DNA of 64,000 nt from Tigriopus japonicus (lineage: Eukaryota; Arthropoda; Copepoda; Harpacticoida; Harpacticidae): NCBI GenBank assembly GCA_010645155.1, contig CM021323.1:11840507-11904506 (forward strand), in the 5' to 3' direction. Below the pieces are notes generated by a model that was not told the DNA's origin, did not search any database, and saw only the letters and a program-made list of their open reading frames with translations. Of the stretch, positions 1 to 10,172 are shown piece after piece. Made by a program: the position numbers and the translations under genes. Every line of letters begins with the position of its first letter. The stretch's first letter is position 1.

Positions 1-2339
1 GCGTGGTTTCGTGGCGCTCTCTTTCTTGGGCGGAGCGGGGGACTCCGGAGGTGGAGCTCCACTTCGTCTTGAACGGGCCTGTTTTGGTGGAGATGGAGCA
101 TTGTCACGGTTTTCAGCATCAGTCTTTGGCTCGTCTGTCTCCTCTGTAAGAGATTCCAATTTACGTTTCTTTGCATTGGGAGAGGAGGCAGATGGAAGAG
201 CATTGGTTTTCTTGGCTGGTGCTGGCGCAATTTTTGTGATGGAGGACCGTGAAGGTGTTGGGATGGTTGGTTTAGATTCAGAATCATCCTCATCTTCATC
301 ATCGTCGTCGTTTTTGTACTTCGGATTGATTTTTCTGGCTCGACCACTACTTCTTACGTTGGGGTCAATTTCAGGCAAAACCTTTTCTGCAGCTTTGGCC
401 TTGGTGACTGACGCTGCTTTTGCTTTGCTCTCACCACTTGAATTGGCCTTGGTTTTCAGATTGGTTGAAGAAGCTGCTCGCTTGTTACCCTTGTTGGAGC
501 CCTTCTTATCGGAGCTCTTTGAGTCAGCGCTCGATTTCTCCTCGTTGAGATCTTCCAAGAAGTCATCTGGAACTGTGGCAGGAATTCCAGGTTTGGGGGC
601 ACTCACACTTAGGCGGTCAGATTTTGATTGCGTGGAGATCGAGGCGGGGGCGCCGAGAGTGGGATTCTTGGTCGGAAGCACGGTTTTGGTGACCGTCTTA
701 TTTGTAACCACCTTGGTTGCGGTGCTTGAAGGCTTGGGCTGAAGTGCAATGTAGGTTGGATTAGGCACCAAGGCTTTTGATGGACTAGCCACCCGAATAA
801 CGGAAGCAGTGGGACTGAGAGCCTTGATACCGGGCATGGCGTTCGTTGAGGATGTGATAGCTTGCATCGCCGTTGCCAATGCATCTTTAGAGATGGTGTT
901 GCCCGTCACAGGTCTTGTGGTAGAGGTTATTGCCGTGGAATTGGCCGGTGTGGTCTTGAGAAAAGCAGTCCCCGGGGTTTTGCAAACAACCCGGATCTCT
1001 CGCCCATCCGGCTGACGCACGGTCTGGACTTGAATCGGCATCTTGTTCCCACCACTTCCCCCTAATGTCACCATGGAGGAAATCCCGCGTGAGATTTGCG
1101 GAGGGGACTGAGGGGTGGATGTGGTGATCACGAGTTTGGCTGCCGTGCCCCCCATTTTGCCCCGAGCCATGGGTGGAATGACCACTTTTTTCACATTAGC
1201 CACTGGCACAGGGGCAGTGGGGAGGGATATGGCCGGGCGGGTGGGTAAACTAACCCCAGGCGGGAGAGTGATTGGGGTTGGACCGGCAGTCGTGGTGAGA
1301 ACGACCCGCCTTTGCAAGCCTGGCGAGACTGGGTTGAGCTTGGCAGGATTCTTGTTTTCCGCATTGTTGTCTCTTTGAAAATGAACCAAGAGGTTTCCAG
1401 CATCAGAGACAGCTTTGGTCTTCTCATCTTCGAGCTGCTTGGTCAAGGTGAACATGATGTTTGGCGGAGGTTGAGATGCTGCAGTGGGTTTTCCAATGGG
1501 CGATTTATTGTCTTTGCCAGCTGGCGTCTTCACTCGTCGTCGGTTATTATTTGGGATCTTGGCGGGTTTTGTTGAAATGGCAACCGTATTTGCAGTCTCA
1601 ATACCTATGAGATCAAAAAAATATGATAACCGATCGTTTGAGAAAGCTTTCGTCAGAACTACACCCTTTTAAAAAAATATGTCATGGCTATTCCAGGTAG
1701 AATACTTGATCGAATCTTACTTTGCGGTGGTTTTGTGGAATTACTGTTGTTCTCCTCGTCGGATTCGGCTGAATCCGTGTCCGAACCAGTTGGATTATTC
1801 TTCTCCAACACTTTGGGAGGAAGGCTCAACACTTTCGCGGCAGTTTTGATCGATTTGGCAATCTTTACGGGCGCATTCTTACTCTGTGAAGTTGTTGAAG
1901 TCGCATTGACTGGCGGAGGGCTGAGTGGCTTGAGCGTTTTTCGACCATCTTTGATGGCTTGAAAGTCCTTCTGATTAATCTTCACAAAAGAATCTTTCAA
2001 GAACTTGATCTTAAGTCGATGTGCCGCTTCGCACACTTTCTCCACCAATGTTTTCGGGATCTTTACCGTTCCCTCATACGTAAATTGCGCCACTATCTCC
2101 AACACGGCGGGTTCCATCTCAGGTAAACTTATGTGGACCTCAGATTCCGGGTCCATAACTGCCAGAAGATCTCGGAGCAAGTCCGACATGGAGGCTAGGA
2201 CCAATCGATGACAGGTATAGGTGCGTCCGGAACCGCAATGCAATATCACGTCGGAATGCAAGCCTGATGCCCTGGATTGGACCAAACTTTGGCCTAACTC
2301 GGCCTTGTGGGCCTCATTTTGGATGATGAGACGCTCCAT
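1..2339 (-). CDS. BTB/POZ-domain nuclear protein, 3' end outside the window
   Basis: Exon 1 is 2339..1721 and encodes about 206 residues. A BTB/POZ domain spans roughly residues 20-120 (SDVILHCGSGRTYTCHRLVL, then SLPEMEPAVLEIV). BTB domains mediate dimerisation and often recruit corepressors or cullin-3. A donor (GTAAGA after 1721) and an acceptor (ending TAG at 1605) give an intron of 116 bp. Exon 2 runs from 1604 to position 1 without a stop in phase and continues beyond the window. Exon 2 encodes a long Ser/Thr/Pro/Lys-rich, probably disordered region. It has an acidic run (NDDDDEDEDDSES) around 290-330 and a basic NLS-like KKRKLE around 175. No zinc finger, HTH or Kelch repeat is visible, so the DNA-binding or repeat part may lie beyond the edge. 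The gene diverges from the Canopy gene. The BTB call is firm; I do not recognise the orthologue. Confidence 0.8.
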
Positions 2340-3801
2340 GAGGCCTCCAACTGAATCCGGAGACCCGTTGAAAAGGGTTCAAGACAGCCCGTGGAGGTCA
2401 GGACACAATAACAAACAAAAAGTTGACTTTGACGGAATACAAGGACTTGAACGCTTCCCTCGACTGCCTACTTGAATCGAGATCCGTGACTCTGCCAACC
2501 AGCCCAGCTCTGATGATCTACTTTGTTTGAGTTGGGCAGACGCCTCTGTTCACCGAGCTGCAGACCAAGGATCACCAAGCCCAAAGGGAGGCTGAAGGCA
2601 TTTTTGGCGGCTGTCAAGCGAAACTGACTTTTCCCCTAGGCTTGCCGAACACTGGACTGGACAAAAATAAGTTTAAAAAACGAATAATCTAGCTCAGGAG
2701 GTATGGCAATAAATTGACGGTAAAAACTTGAATATGGGAGTAAAAAGAGATCCGTTCTAAGGCGTGGATTTAAAACCTGGTTCCGAGCTTTATCGATTTG
2801 GCAGTTAAATGTTCAATGTGGCTGGCCTGATACATAGTTAGTTACAGCGCCCAAGCACACCAGAGTACGCGTACTTCATGATAACGCTATTTCGTCAGGC
2901 AAGCGATGCTTTCCCAGGCCAAGCGTTGACTTGAAAGCAGGTCGTTGGAAAGAAATCCATACTTCAACGAGAACTTTTAACAAGATGTATAATAGAAACC
3001 TGGAAACCTCTACATTTGCGCTAACTGTTTGATACTTCTATTTAATGAGTTTTTATGTTGTTTTTTTAGGAGAAGAAATGTCATGTAACATTGATAAAGA
3101 TTTGCAACTTTAACCATGTATGTCATTGGCCAAGCTCTTTTCTACATACAGAGAGAGTGACGCTTTTGCTTTGGACGGCGGGGTTTCTGTGATGCTTCGA
3201 ACCAACGTTTGACTTTTTCAACATTCGAGCATCTCCTTCAACTCTTGAGATTTGAAAAGCAACAATGAATCTTTCTCTAATGCCTTTTAAGCAAAAAGAA
3301 ATTCTTTTTGAGAAGCAAGATGCGATTGCGTCATTATTTTATGCATTTTTTTTGTTTTCATTTGGAAATGAAGCACCTTGTTAATGATGCCCAAAAATGA
3401 GATGTGATAACAAAATTTGATATAACTCGAGTGTCGGAAAATTTTATTGTCTATTAATATTTTCATTCTCACAAGTCTTTGACTTAAAAAGAAAACCGTA
3501 GAATAATAATTTGCGAAGTAGTACGTTGCTCTTTCATATCAGCTTGACGCTTTTAAATTTTGTGTTCATCTTCAACGAAAAGACAAATGAGAAAGCTCAT
3601 TTGAAGCCCCTCTCAGATGAATTTTTGCGGCTTCTTTCATATTTCCTTTGGCAAAGCGATGACTTTGGCCACACTGACTCAAGGAATCTCTTTATTTACA
3701 TTGATATTCCAACAAACAACCGATCCGATACACTGCTGCTCACATTGCCTATAAAACTATGATATTTCTTTCATGTTAGTGCCAAAAATCCACAATAGAA
3801 A
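2340..3801. other. intergenic region between the divergent BTB and Canopy genes
   Basis: The two start codons are 1,462 bp apart and point away from each other, so this stretch should hold both promoters and 5' UTRs. It is AT-rich with short homopolymers. Open frames such as 3511-3762 have no recognisable protein features. Apart from the TATA-like box near 3750 I see no defined element. Confidence 0.5.
3750..3756 (+). promoter_or_regulatory. candidate TATA box of the Canopy-family gene
   Basis: TATAAAA lies 46-52 bp upstream of the ATG at 3802. A start site about 30 bp downstream would leave a short leader of about 20 nt. This is a motif match and position argument only. Confidence 0.35.
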
Positions 3802-4473
3802 ATGGACCCACTTCCACCAAAAAGATGGCTCTTTCTCCTGATGGCCATTTTTGCTTTTCCTTTATGTTCCTCTGATCAATTCGACGAAGAGAACTATGGC
3901 GTTAAATATGCCGACGATTGTGAAGTGTGCAAGATTGTTAGCTCGGAAATCACGGCTCTTTTGGCCGAATCCGCTCATAAACACGAGGTTCTTGAGACCG
4001 GATACAGTGTCGAAAAGTCTCGAAAGAAAACCAAGTACGCACAATCCGAATTGAGACTCCTAGAAACGATGGAAGAGGTTTGCGAACGATTGTTAACTTA
4101 TAGCGTGCATAAAGAGCGTCAAGATTGGACGCGATTTGCTCGCGGCACCAGCGAAACATTCCGCACTTTGGAGGGGTTGGTGGAAAAGGGGGTCAAAGTG
4201 GATATTGGGATTCCTCAGGAACTTTGGCACAAGCCTTCGGCGGAGATATCGCACTTGAAAACGCAATGCGAGGGCTTGATTGAGAGTCACGAGGATAAAA
4301 TCGAGACTTGGTACTTCAAGAAGCAGGAATCCGAGTCTTTGGAAGACTACTTATGCCGGAAAAGGGTCTTGAAGGCCAAGGACAAGACGTGTTTGGATAT
4401 TTCACCCGCTCAAGTTAAAGGAGAAACTAGTGAGAAGAAGACAAAAAAGAAGAAGAAGAAAAGTGAGCTTTAG
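3802..4473 (+). CDS. Canopy family ER co-chaperone (CNPY3/4-like)
   Basis: A single-exon gene of 223 aa. A signal peptide (LFLLMAIFAFPLCSS) precedes a saposin-like Canopy domain with the signature CEVCK near residue 40 and further cysteines in EVCERLL, TQCEGL, YLCRKR and KTCLD, the spacing expected for the disulfides of this family. The C-terminus is Lys-rich and ends in KSEL, a plausible KDEL-type ER-retrieval signal. CNPY3/PRAT4A and relatives are ER lumenal proteins that assist folding of Toll-like receptors and growth-factor receptors with GRP94; by inference this one is an ER chaperone for membrane or secreted clients. The start has an A at -3 and a TATA-like box upstream. The downstream V-ATPase B gene is convergent. 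Confidence 0.88.
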   Translation: MDPLPPKRWLFLLMAIFAFPLCSSDQFDEENYGVKYADDCEVCKIVSSEITALLAESAHKHEVLETGYSVEKSRKKTKYAQSELRLLETMEEVCERLLTYSVHKERQDWTRFARGTSETFRTLEGLVEKGVKVDIGIPQELWHKPSAEISHLKTQCEGLIESHEDKIETWYFKKQESESLEDYLCRKRVLKAKDKTCLDISPAQVKGETSEKKTKKKKKKSEL

Positions 4474-4545
4474 TTGATTGATTTTATCCGTTTAATGATC
4501 AATAATTATGCATGATTGCAACTAGGAAAAAGGGCGGTAACTGAA

Positions 4546-4558
4546 AATAAAAAATAAA
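4546..4558 (+). terminator. poly(A) signals of the Canopy gene
   Basis: Two overlapping AATAAA hexamers at 4546-4551 and 4553-4558, about 75 bp after the stop codon. The remaining 274 bp up to the convergent V-ATPase stop codon show no gene. Confidence 0.5.
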
Positions 4559-4831
4559 TGTCATACAAAACTCGGTAGAAGCTAGCTCGGTTTTGGCTTC
4601 TCTTCATTTCTTCAGAATCGTATCATCTTTGACCTGCAAAACCATCGAGGTCAAACGAGGAATTAACGCAACGAGCAACGAGAAAATGGTATCGCCATTT
4701 GCTGGACGATACGGAATCAGCACGGGAATGATGGGGTACTTCATACATTCAGGGATGAAAGGGTAGAAGGAAAGGAAAAAAGATCTTAAAAACGCTATCA
4801 TTCTCCTACGAAACGCTTTCCACCCATATAA

Positions 4832-6322
4832 CTAATGTCGAGCATCTCGCGGGTAGAATTCGGCCAAAGTACTGGCGGGGATACGCTTGAGCATCTCCTT
4901 GGGGAAGATGCGGAGCAATTGCCATCCAATGTCCAACGACTCGAACACGGTTCGGTTCTCGTAGCTCCCTTGGGCGATGAAGTTCTTCTCGAACTTAGAC
5001 AAGAACTCCAAGTAGAGCAAATCGTCGGGCGTGAGGGCCTCCTCACCCACCACGGCCTTCATCGCTTGAACATCCTTGCCGATGGCATAACAGGCGTACA
5101 ATTGATTGGACACATCCGAGTGATCCTTGCGGGTCATGCCCTCGCCAATGGCGGATTTCATCAATCGGCTCAAAGATGGCAGCACGTTGATTGGTGGGTA
5201 GATCTGTCGATTGTGCAATTGTCGGTCGACGTAGATCTGTCCCTCGGTAATGTAGCCCGTGAGATCAGGAATGGGATGAGTAATGTCATCGTTGGGCATG
5301 GTCAAGATCGGGATTTGAGTGATGGAACCATTGCGTCCTTCCACACGACCGGCTCGCTCGTAGATGGTAGCCAAATCGGTGTACATGTAACCGGGGAAGC
5401 CTCGACGTCCGGGCACCTCTTCTCGAGCGGCTGAGACCTCTCGCAAGGCCTCGGCATACGAGGACATATCCGTGAGGATGACCAACATGTGCTTCTCGCA
5501 TTGATAGGCCAAGAACTCGGCCGTGGTGAGGGCTAACCTCGGAGTGATGATGCGCTCGATCGTGGGATCATTGGCCAAATTCAAGAACAGACACGTGGAT
5601 TCCATACTGCCATTCTCTTCGAAATCTTGTTTAAAGAATCGCGCCGTCTCCATATTGGCGCCCATGGCCGCAAACACGATGCCAAAGTTGTCTTGATGAT
5701 CATCCAACACGGATTTGCCCGGCAATCGCACCAACGAGCCCTGACGACAGATCTGAGCCGCAATCTCGTTGTGCGGCAATCCATTGGCCGAGAAGATGGG
5801 GATCTTTTGGCCTCGAGCGATCGAGTTCATGACATCGATAGCGGAAATTCCCGTCTGAACCATCTCCTCGGGATAAATCCTGGAGTACGGATTGATGGGC
5901 TGACCCTGGATATCCAAATAGTCCTCCGCCATAACCGCGGGTCCTTTATCAATGGGTTTACCCGATCCATTGAACACCCTTCCCAACATATCTTCGCTCA
6001 CGGGAGTGCGCAAAATGTCGCCGGTGAATTCGCAAGTGGTCTTCTTCGCATCGATACCCGATGTGCCCTCAAAGACCTGAACCACGGCCTTGGAACCCGT
6101 GACCTCGAGGACCTGACCAGCGCGATAGGAGCCATCGGGTAGCTTCAGATTGACAATCTCGGCAAATTTGGGGAACTTGACATTATCCAAAATGACGAGG
6201 GGTCCATTGACGCCGGAAACCGTGCGATACGTGAGTCGAGGCTGGGCGATGTAGTCGCGGGTTATGGCCATGAACTGGTCCACCATGCCCTGGCGAATCT
6301 CCACGGTGGGATGGGGCGACAT
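4832..6322 (-). CDS. ATP6V1B: V-type proton ATPase subunit B
   Basis: A 496-aa protein, essentially full length, in one uninterrupted exon. It is subunit B of the peripheral V1 sector, which alternates with catalytic subunit A in the hexamer that drives proton pumping into endosomes, lysosomes and secretory vesicles. Family hallmarks are [18 protein letters not shown] near the N-terminus, [32 protein letters not shown], the ATP-synthase alpha/beta signature region [20 protein letters not shown], and the C-terminal EFYPRDARH. The open frame extends 45 codons further upstream (to 6457), but that part is low complexity and unlike the family; the ATG at 6322 gives the usual short N-terminus. Slight departures from the highly conserved core ([22 protein letters not shown]) suggest a somewhat diverged copy. 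No intron is present, unlike most neighbours. Confidence 0.95.
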   Translation of the reverse strand: MSPHPTVEIRQGMVDQFMAITRDYIAQPRLTYRTVSGVNGPLVILDNVKFPKFAEIVNLKLPDGSYRAGQVLEVTGSKAVVQVFEGTSGIDAKKTTCEFTGDILRTPVSEDMLGRVFNGSGKPIDKGPAVMAEDYLDIQGQPINPYSRIYPEEMVQTGISAIDVMNSIARGQKIPIFSANGLPHNEIAAQICRQGSLVRLPGKSVLDDHQDNFGIVFAAMGANMETARFFKQDFEENGSMESTCLFLNLANDPTIERIITPRLALTTAEFLAYQCEKHMLVILTDMSSYAEALREVSAAREEVPGRRGFPGYMYTDLATIYERAGRVEGRNGSITQIPILTMPNDDITHPIPDLTGYITEGQIYVDRQLHNRQIYPPINVLPSLSRLMKSAIGEGMTRKDHSDVSNQLYACYAIGKDVQAMKAVVGEEALTPDDLLYLEFLSKFEKNFIAQGSYENRTVFESLDIGWQLLRIFPKEMLKRIPASTLAEFYPRDARH

Positions 6323-7218
6323 GTTCAAGACGAAAGAGTTTGTCACGGGGGAAGTTTGGGGGGAGTGAGTTTCTTTCCGCTTTACGTACGTACGGCTGTC
6401 TCTGTCCTTCTCTTCTGAACTGCTGAGAATGAGCGAGATGTCTGTGTCACATGACAACAGAAGAACACTTGTTACCAGGGTGACCAGCTCATAGTCTCGC
6501 TTACTCAGACACTCGCAAAACCGTGAAAAGTTATCACTTGATCAAGTTTTTATTGTAACAAAATACAAACACCCAAACCTTTTTTTTTCTTTTTTTTGAA
6601 AAACGGCCTGTTGTTTGGCAAAGGTTTTAAGACTAGGAATCTATAGAAAGTTATTAAAGGCCCATTGGGATCCAAACTTTTGGAAGAAATCACGTTTCCT
6701 AAGCTATCAATTCTTTGATCACAGTTCCCGAGCAAAATCTTCCAAATTAAGTTTTTCTTTCATTAAGATGTATTAGAGCAAAGGTTTTTTGGTGGAATCA
6801 GGAGAAAACTTAATTCAGCACAAAATTACAAATTATATTTGACAATGGCTGAAAGAAGCTGAAAGTGGGGAAATAAAGCGTAAAAATAAAAAAGGTTCTG
6901 ACGATGAATTTCCAACTATGTGGAAGTTAAACTCAGTTTAGCTTTTTTCAAACGGAACCGGGTCACTATGTTCTCGAGTTAAAGGGGCAGTTTTAACTCG
7001 GTGGCTGACTAGAATTGGTACATACACATACGATCAGCGATGCCAGATGGCAGTTTTTGATGTCACTTTATGTGACAGGTGTATGAAATGTTTTGTTATG
7101 GATGGAAAACTCGACGGCACTGAAAATTAAAATGTATAAAAATAAACTTAAAAAAAAGTATAAAAAAAACTAAACTAAAAAAAAATAAACTAAATAAATA
7201 ATAGAAATAAATGATGAG

Positions 7219-8202
7219 TAGGGACAGGAAGTTTAGACGAATAAAACTGTCAAAATAGACGAAAAAAGACGAATAAAAGTACCTGATTAGACGAATAAAG
7301 ACGAATAAAATTGCCCGATTAGACGAAAAAAGACGAATAAAAGGCTACATTAGACGAAAAAAGACGAAAAAAACTAACTTACACGACAAAAAAAACTAAT
7401 GAATTGCCGGTCACGAGGATAAAAAGAGGATTAAAACTGCTGCCCATGAAGTAGACCTAATGTGTGGCCCAATAGAGGACATTAAACCAAGCTTGAAAAA
7501 TTCACCAATAGATGGGAAGGTTGGGCTAGTAAAGAGAAAAGACTAGATCTCTAGAAAAGACTTGTGAGCTTAGTGCTTAGTACTTGGCCACTCTTTCACG
7601 CCGTCTATTGGCAAATTTTTCAAGCTTGGTTTAAAATCCTCTATTGAGGGGAACAGCTACCCCCTTGTGCAAAACGGCAAAATCTATAAAATTAACTAAC
7701 GGAAAAGTGCCAAATGATCAAGAAATGGTCAATGGTCAATGGTCAACCGTCCTTATTTCAACATTTTCAATAGAGTAATATTTAGCAGCAGGTTTGCTGA
7801 CACATTAGTTGTTTGCATAGTCAGATAGCCTTTCATTCCAATAGTGGTGACCTTTTCTTTCTGCGTCTGTCAGGAAACTCTACAAGTTAAAATACAAGTG
7901 TGGATCATATTTTGCTCGTGCAATAACGCAACTGAAAATCAAACTATTACTTTGGCCCAAGTTTTGGAGTTGAACTTTTTAAAAAAGTGTCTATTTGCTT
8001 TAAAATTTGAGAAAAAAAACCAAAAAATCAATTTTTTGACTAATTAGACGAAAAAAGTTGAGTGTAATTGCCGGATTAGACGAAAAAAGACGAATAAAAT
8101 CCAAATTAGACGAATAAATTTATCGCGACGAATAAGAGTAAAAAAGACGAATAAAGACGAAAAAAGACGAATAAGTTTATTCGTCTAAAGTTCCTGTCCC
8201 TA
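7219..8202. mobile_element. non-autonomous hAT-type DNA transposon, 984 bp
   Basis: Terminal inverted repeats begin TAGGGACAGGAA and extend through TTTAGACGAATAAA (one mismatch). They are flanked by an exact 8-bp direct repeat, ATGATGAG, at 7211-7218 and 8203-8210. An 8-bp duplication with TAGGG-type ends is the hallmark of the hAT superfamily. Both sub-terminal zones carry about 17 direct copies of a GACGAA(T/A)AAA motif, arranged like transposase-binding sub-terminal repeats. No transposase frame is present, so mobilisation would need an enzyme from elsewhere in the genome. Confidence 0.85.
7470..7646. repeat. inverted repeat inside the hAT element
   Basis: The left arm (about 7470-7515) and right arm (about 7601-7646) are near-perfect complements, including AAACCAAGCTTG and CAATAGAGGA, separated by about 85 bp. 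They could form a hairpin, or mark a nested foldback insertion within the larger element. Confidence 0.7.
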
Positions 8203-8953
8203 ATGATGAGAAATAATATGGAATGAGTGGCAGTATGAGGTTTTGTTTTTGAAGCATCTCTAGGCATTGTGTGTTTGAAAGGCCCGAGCAACGCTGGATC
8301 ACACGCTCACAAGCTAAAGCCAAATCATCTGGAAGAGGAGGAATCTGGGGCTTATAGGCGGCTTAGGGTTCCCAGGGGCTTCACAATGTGGGAGGGTTCA
8401 TTGTTTTTTAGATTTTCAATAGATGGCAATGTTCATAATTAACGGTTAGAGCCGACGCTGCTAGTTATTGAATAGTTTTCTGATTTTTCTCATGGCAAGG
8501 GAAGAGTAGTTTCGGGTGACGTTGAGATGCCAAATTTCCGGGATTGGAGCGTTAATCACAAGTTCCACATGACGATTTCCGGGACTGAAGTTGGGGGTCA
8601 TTCGGGGAATAAGATATCAAATGAATCCCGAGACAATCATTTCTAGATTTTTCATGTCCATCTAGTGACTAGACCTAGATAGGGCTAGGGTTCGATATGG
8701 AGGTAATAGTGTACGTATTTGATGCTTTTGGACGCAGCAGCGAGCATGATAAACTTTGGAGTACGTGAAGAAAACAAGGTGAACATCAGAAAGATCTGGC
8801 AGGAACGGACGGACCATCGCAGCTAAGTACAGGTAAAACATGATTGAATATCTAATAAAGACCAATGAGAAAGCTAATCATGAGTCAGTCGTCCCACGGA
8901 TCGATATTAATAACCGTACCATTGTCCTCCAGATTGCAACAAGTTTCCATCCA

Positions 8954-9669
8954 ATGTCGTCGGTGAAGAATGCTCTCTTATTGGGAGCCTCCGGTGAAAC
9001 CGGCCAAGAAGTCCTCAAGCAACTTCAATTGACGCCCGAATTTGTCAAAATCATCCTTATTGGTCGACGAAAACTTGAACTGACCGATGACAGCAAGGTA
9101 ATCATGATTCCATTACCAATGTTAACCCTTCCATGAGACTTGAATGATTCGATTTTCAGGTGGAACAACGCGTCATTGACTTTGACAACATCGACAACCA
9201 TGGTGAGGCCTTTCAAGGGGCGGATATTGGGTTCTGTTGCTTGGGCACCACCCGAGGGAAAGCGGGCAAAGAGGGTTTCATCAAAGTGGATCGGGATTAC
9301 GTGTTAAATTCAGCCCAAAAGGCGTTGTCGGCAGGTTGTCGGGATTTCCATTTGGTCTCGTCGCAGGGGGCCAATGCTAGTTCCATGTTCTTGTACACTC
9401 AAATCAAAGGCCAGGTGGATGAAGCCCTCCAAGCCATGGATTTCCAACGGGTGTCCATTTATCGACCGGGATTACTCATGTGCGATCGAGCGGAACAAAG
9501 GTGGGGCGAGAAAATCGCACGTGGAATTTCCTCTATGGTGGATAAATCGCACCGATTCTCGATCCCGACGACGGTTTTGGCCCAAGCGATTGTTTCGAAC
9601 AGCCTTCATCCTATCGATCAAAAGTGTGAGGTCCTTGAACACGCCGACATTACAAAAAAGGCCAAGTAA
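8954..9669 (+). CDS. HTATIP2: HTATIP2/TIP30-like NAD(P)-binding oxidoreductase
   Basis: Two exons, 8954..9097 and 9160..9669, with a 62-bp GT-AG intron in phase 0, give 217 aa. The N-terminus is an atypical short-chain dehydrogenase Rossmann motif (LLLGASGETGQEVL). It is followed by LIGRRKLELTD, GFCCLGTTRGKAGKEGF and VDRDYVLNSA, which are near-identical to the TIP30/CC3 family. FLYTQIKGQVDE supplies the Y-x3-K pair, and IYRPGLLMCDR is typical of the family. The mammalian homologue regulates importin-dependent nuclear transport, transcription and apoptosis. The frame is open 38 codons upstream (to an ATG at 8840), but that stretch has no family similarity, so I prefer 8954. Confidence 0.92.
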
Positions 9670-10015
9670 CTTGCTTGCCCTTTCGGTGGGGAACTCAAAA
9701 TATTTTGTGCTTTTGTTGTGGATGTGCAAATTCGTTTATTAGAAAAAACAAAATGGAAATTAGCCATTATGGTTGATTTTTTATGTTGTGAAATGCGTGT
9801 TACTTAAGGTTGGTTTGATCCCACTCTGCGAGAAAAGCGCTCGAGATTACGGGATTTTTCATTGGCTCCTTAAAATATAATAAGATATTAATTACTAAAA
9901 TTAAGATATGGCCCCTGAATGTCTTCCGATCTGGGAGATGAGTCATACCGTCATAGATATGGACAAAATATTGACAGGAGGAGCAAAGATAATCTGAACT
10001 AAACTTAAACTTAAA

Positions 10016-10045
10016 CCTAACCTAACCTAACCTAACCTAACCTAA
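10016..10045. repeat. interstitial (CCTAA)6, arthropod telomere motif
   Basis: Six perfect tandem CCTAA units (TTAGG on the other strand), preceded by degenerate ACTTAA-type units. TTAGG is the ancestral arthropod telomere repeat. Here it is embedded inside a small interspersed element, not at a chromosome end. Confidence 0.85.
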
Positions 10046-10107
10046 ACATACCTAAAAATATAGAAAAACAAACAACATTTACTGAAAAACGTTTGAAACA
10101 AAAACCC

Positions 10108-10172
10108 TCGTGGAGGCGCGAACCCTAACTCGCTATGCATTAAGCACGAGTGCTAGCTCCGAGCCACCACGA
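10108..10172 (-). pseudogene. tRNA-like segment (tRNA-derived repeat part)
   Basis: On the minus strand an A-box-like TGGCTCGGAGCTAGC and a B-box-like GGGTTCGCGCC lie at tRNA spacing. TCGTGG and CCACGA can pair as an acceptor stem. The anticodon arm is irregular (CTCG...CGAG with extra bases) and no clean cloverleaf forms, so it is probably a tRNA-derived repeat head and not a working tRNA. Confidence 0.4.

Larger units (their letters stand above)
6323..8953. other. intergenic region between divergent V-ATPase B and HTATIP2 genes
   Basis: This region should hold both promoters. It is AT-rich, and about 1 kb of it is the hAT-type element listed separately (7219-8202). The rest (6323-7210 and 8211-8953) has no recognisable gene; short open frames there look random. 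Confidence 0.5.

Noticed and set aside
11..742. 243-codon plus-strand frame
   Set aside because: Antisense of the second BTB-gene exon, whose minus-strand frame shows charged, NLS-like, codon-regular sequence.
3157..3170. GTGACGCTTTTGCT shared with 35469-35482, both upstream of genes
   Set aside because: A single 14-mer shared between two sites is expected by chance in 64 kb.
3511..3762. 83-codon plus-strand frame before the Canopy gene
   Set aside because: No ATG with family similarity, AT-rich composition and overlap with the likely promoter.
5627..6142. Long plus-strand frames opposite V-ATPase B (also 4835-5434)
   Set aside because: They are antisense shadows of a highly conserved coding exon.
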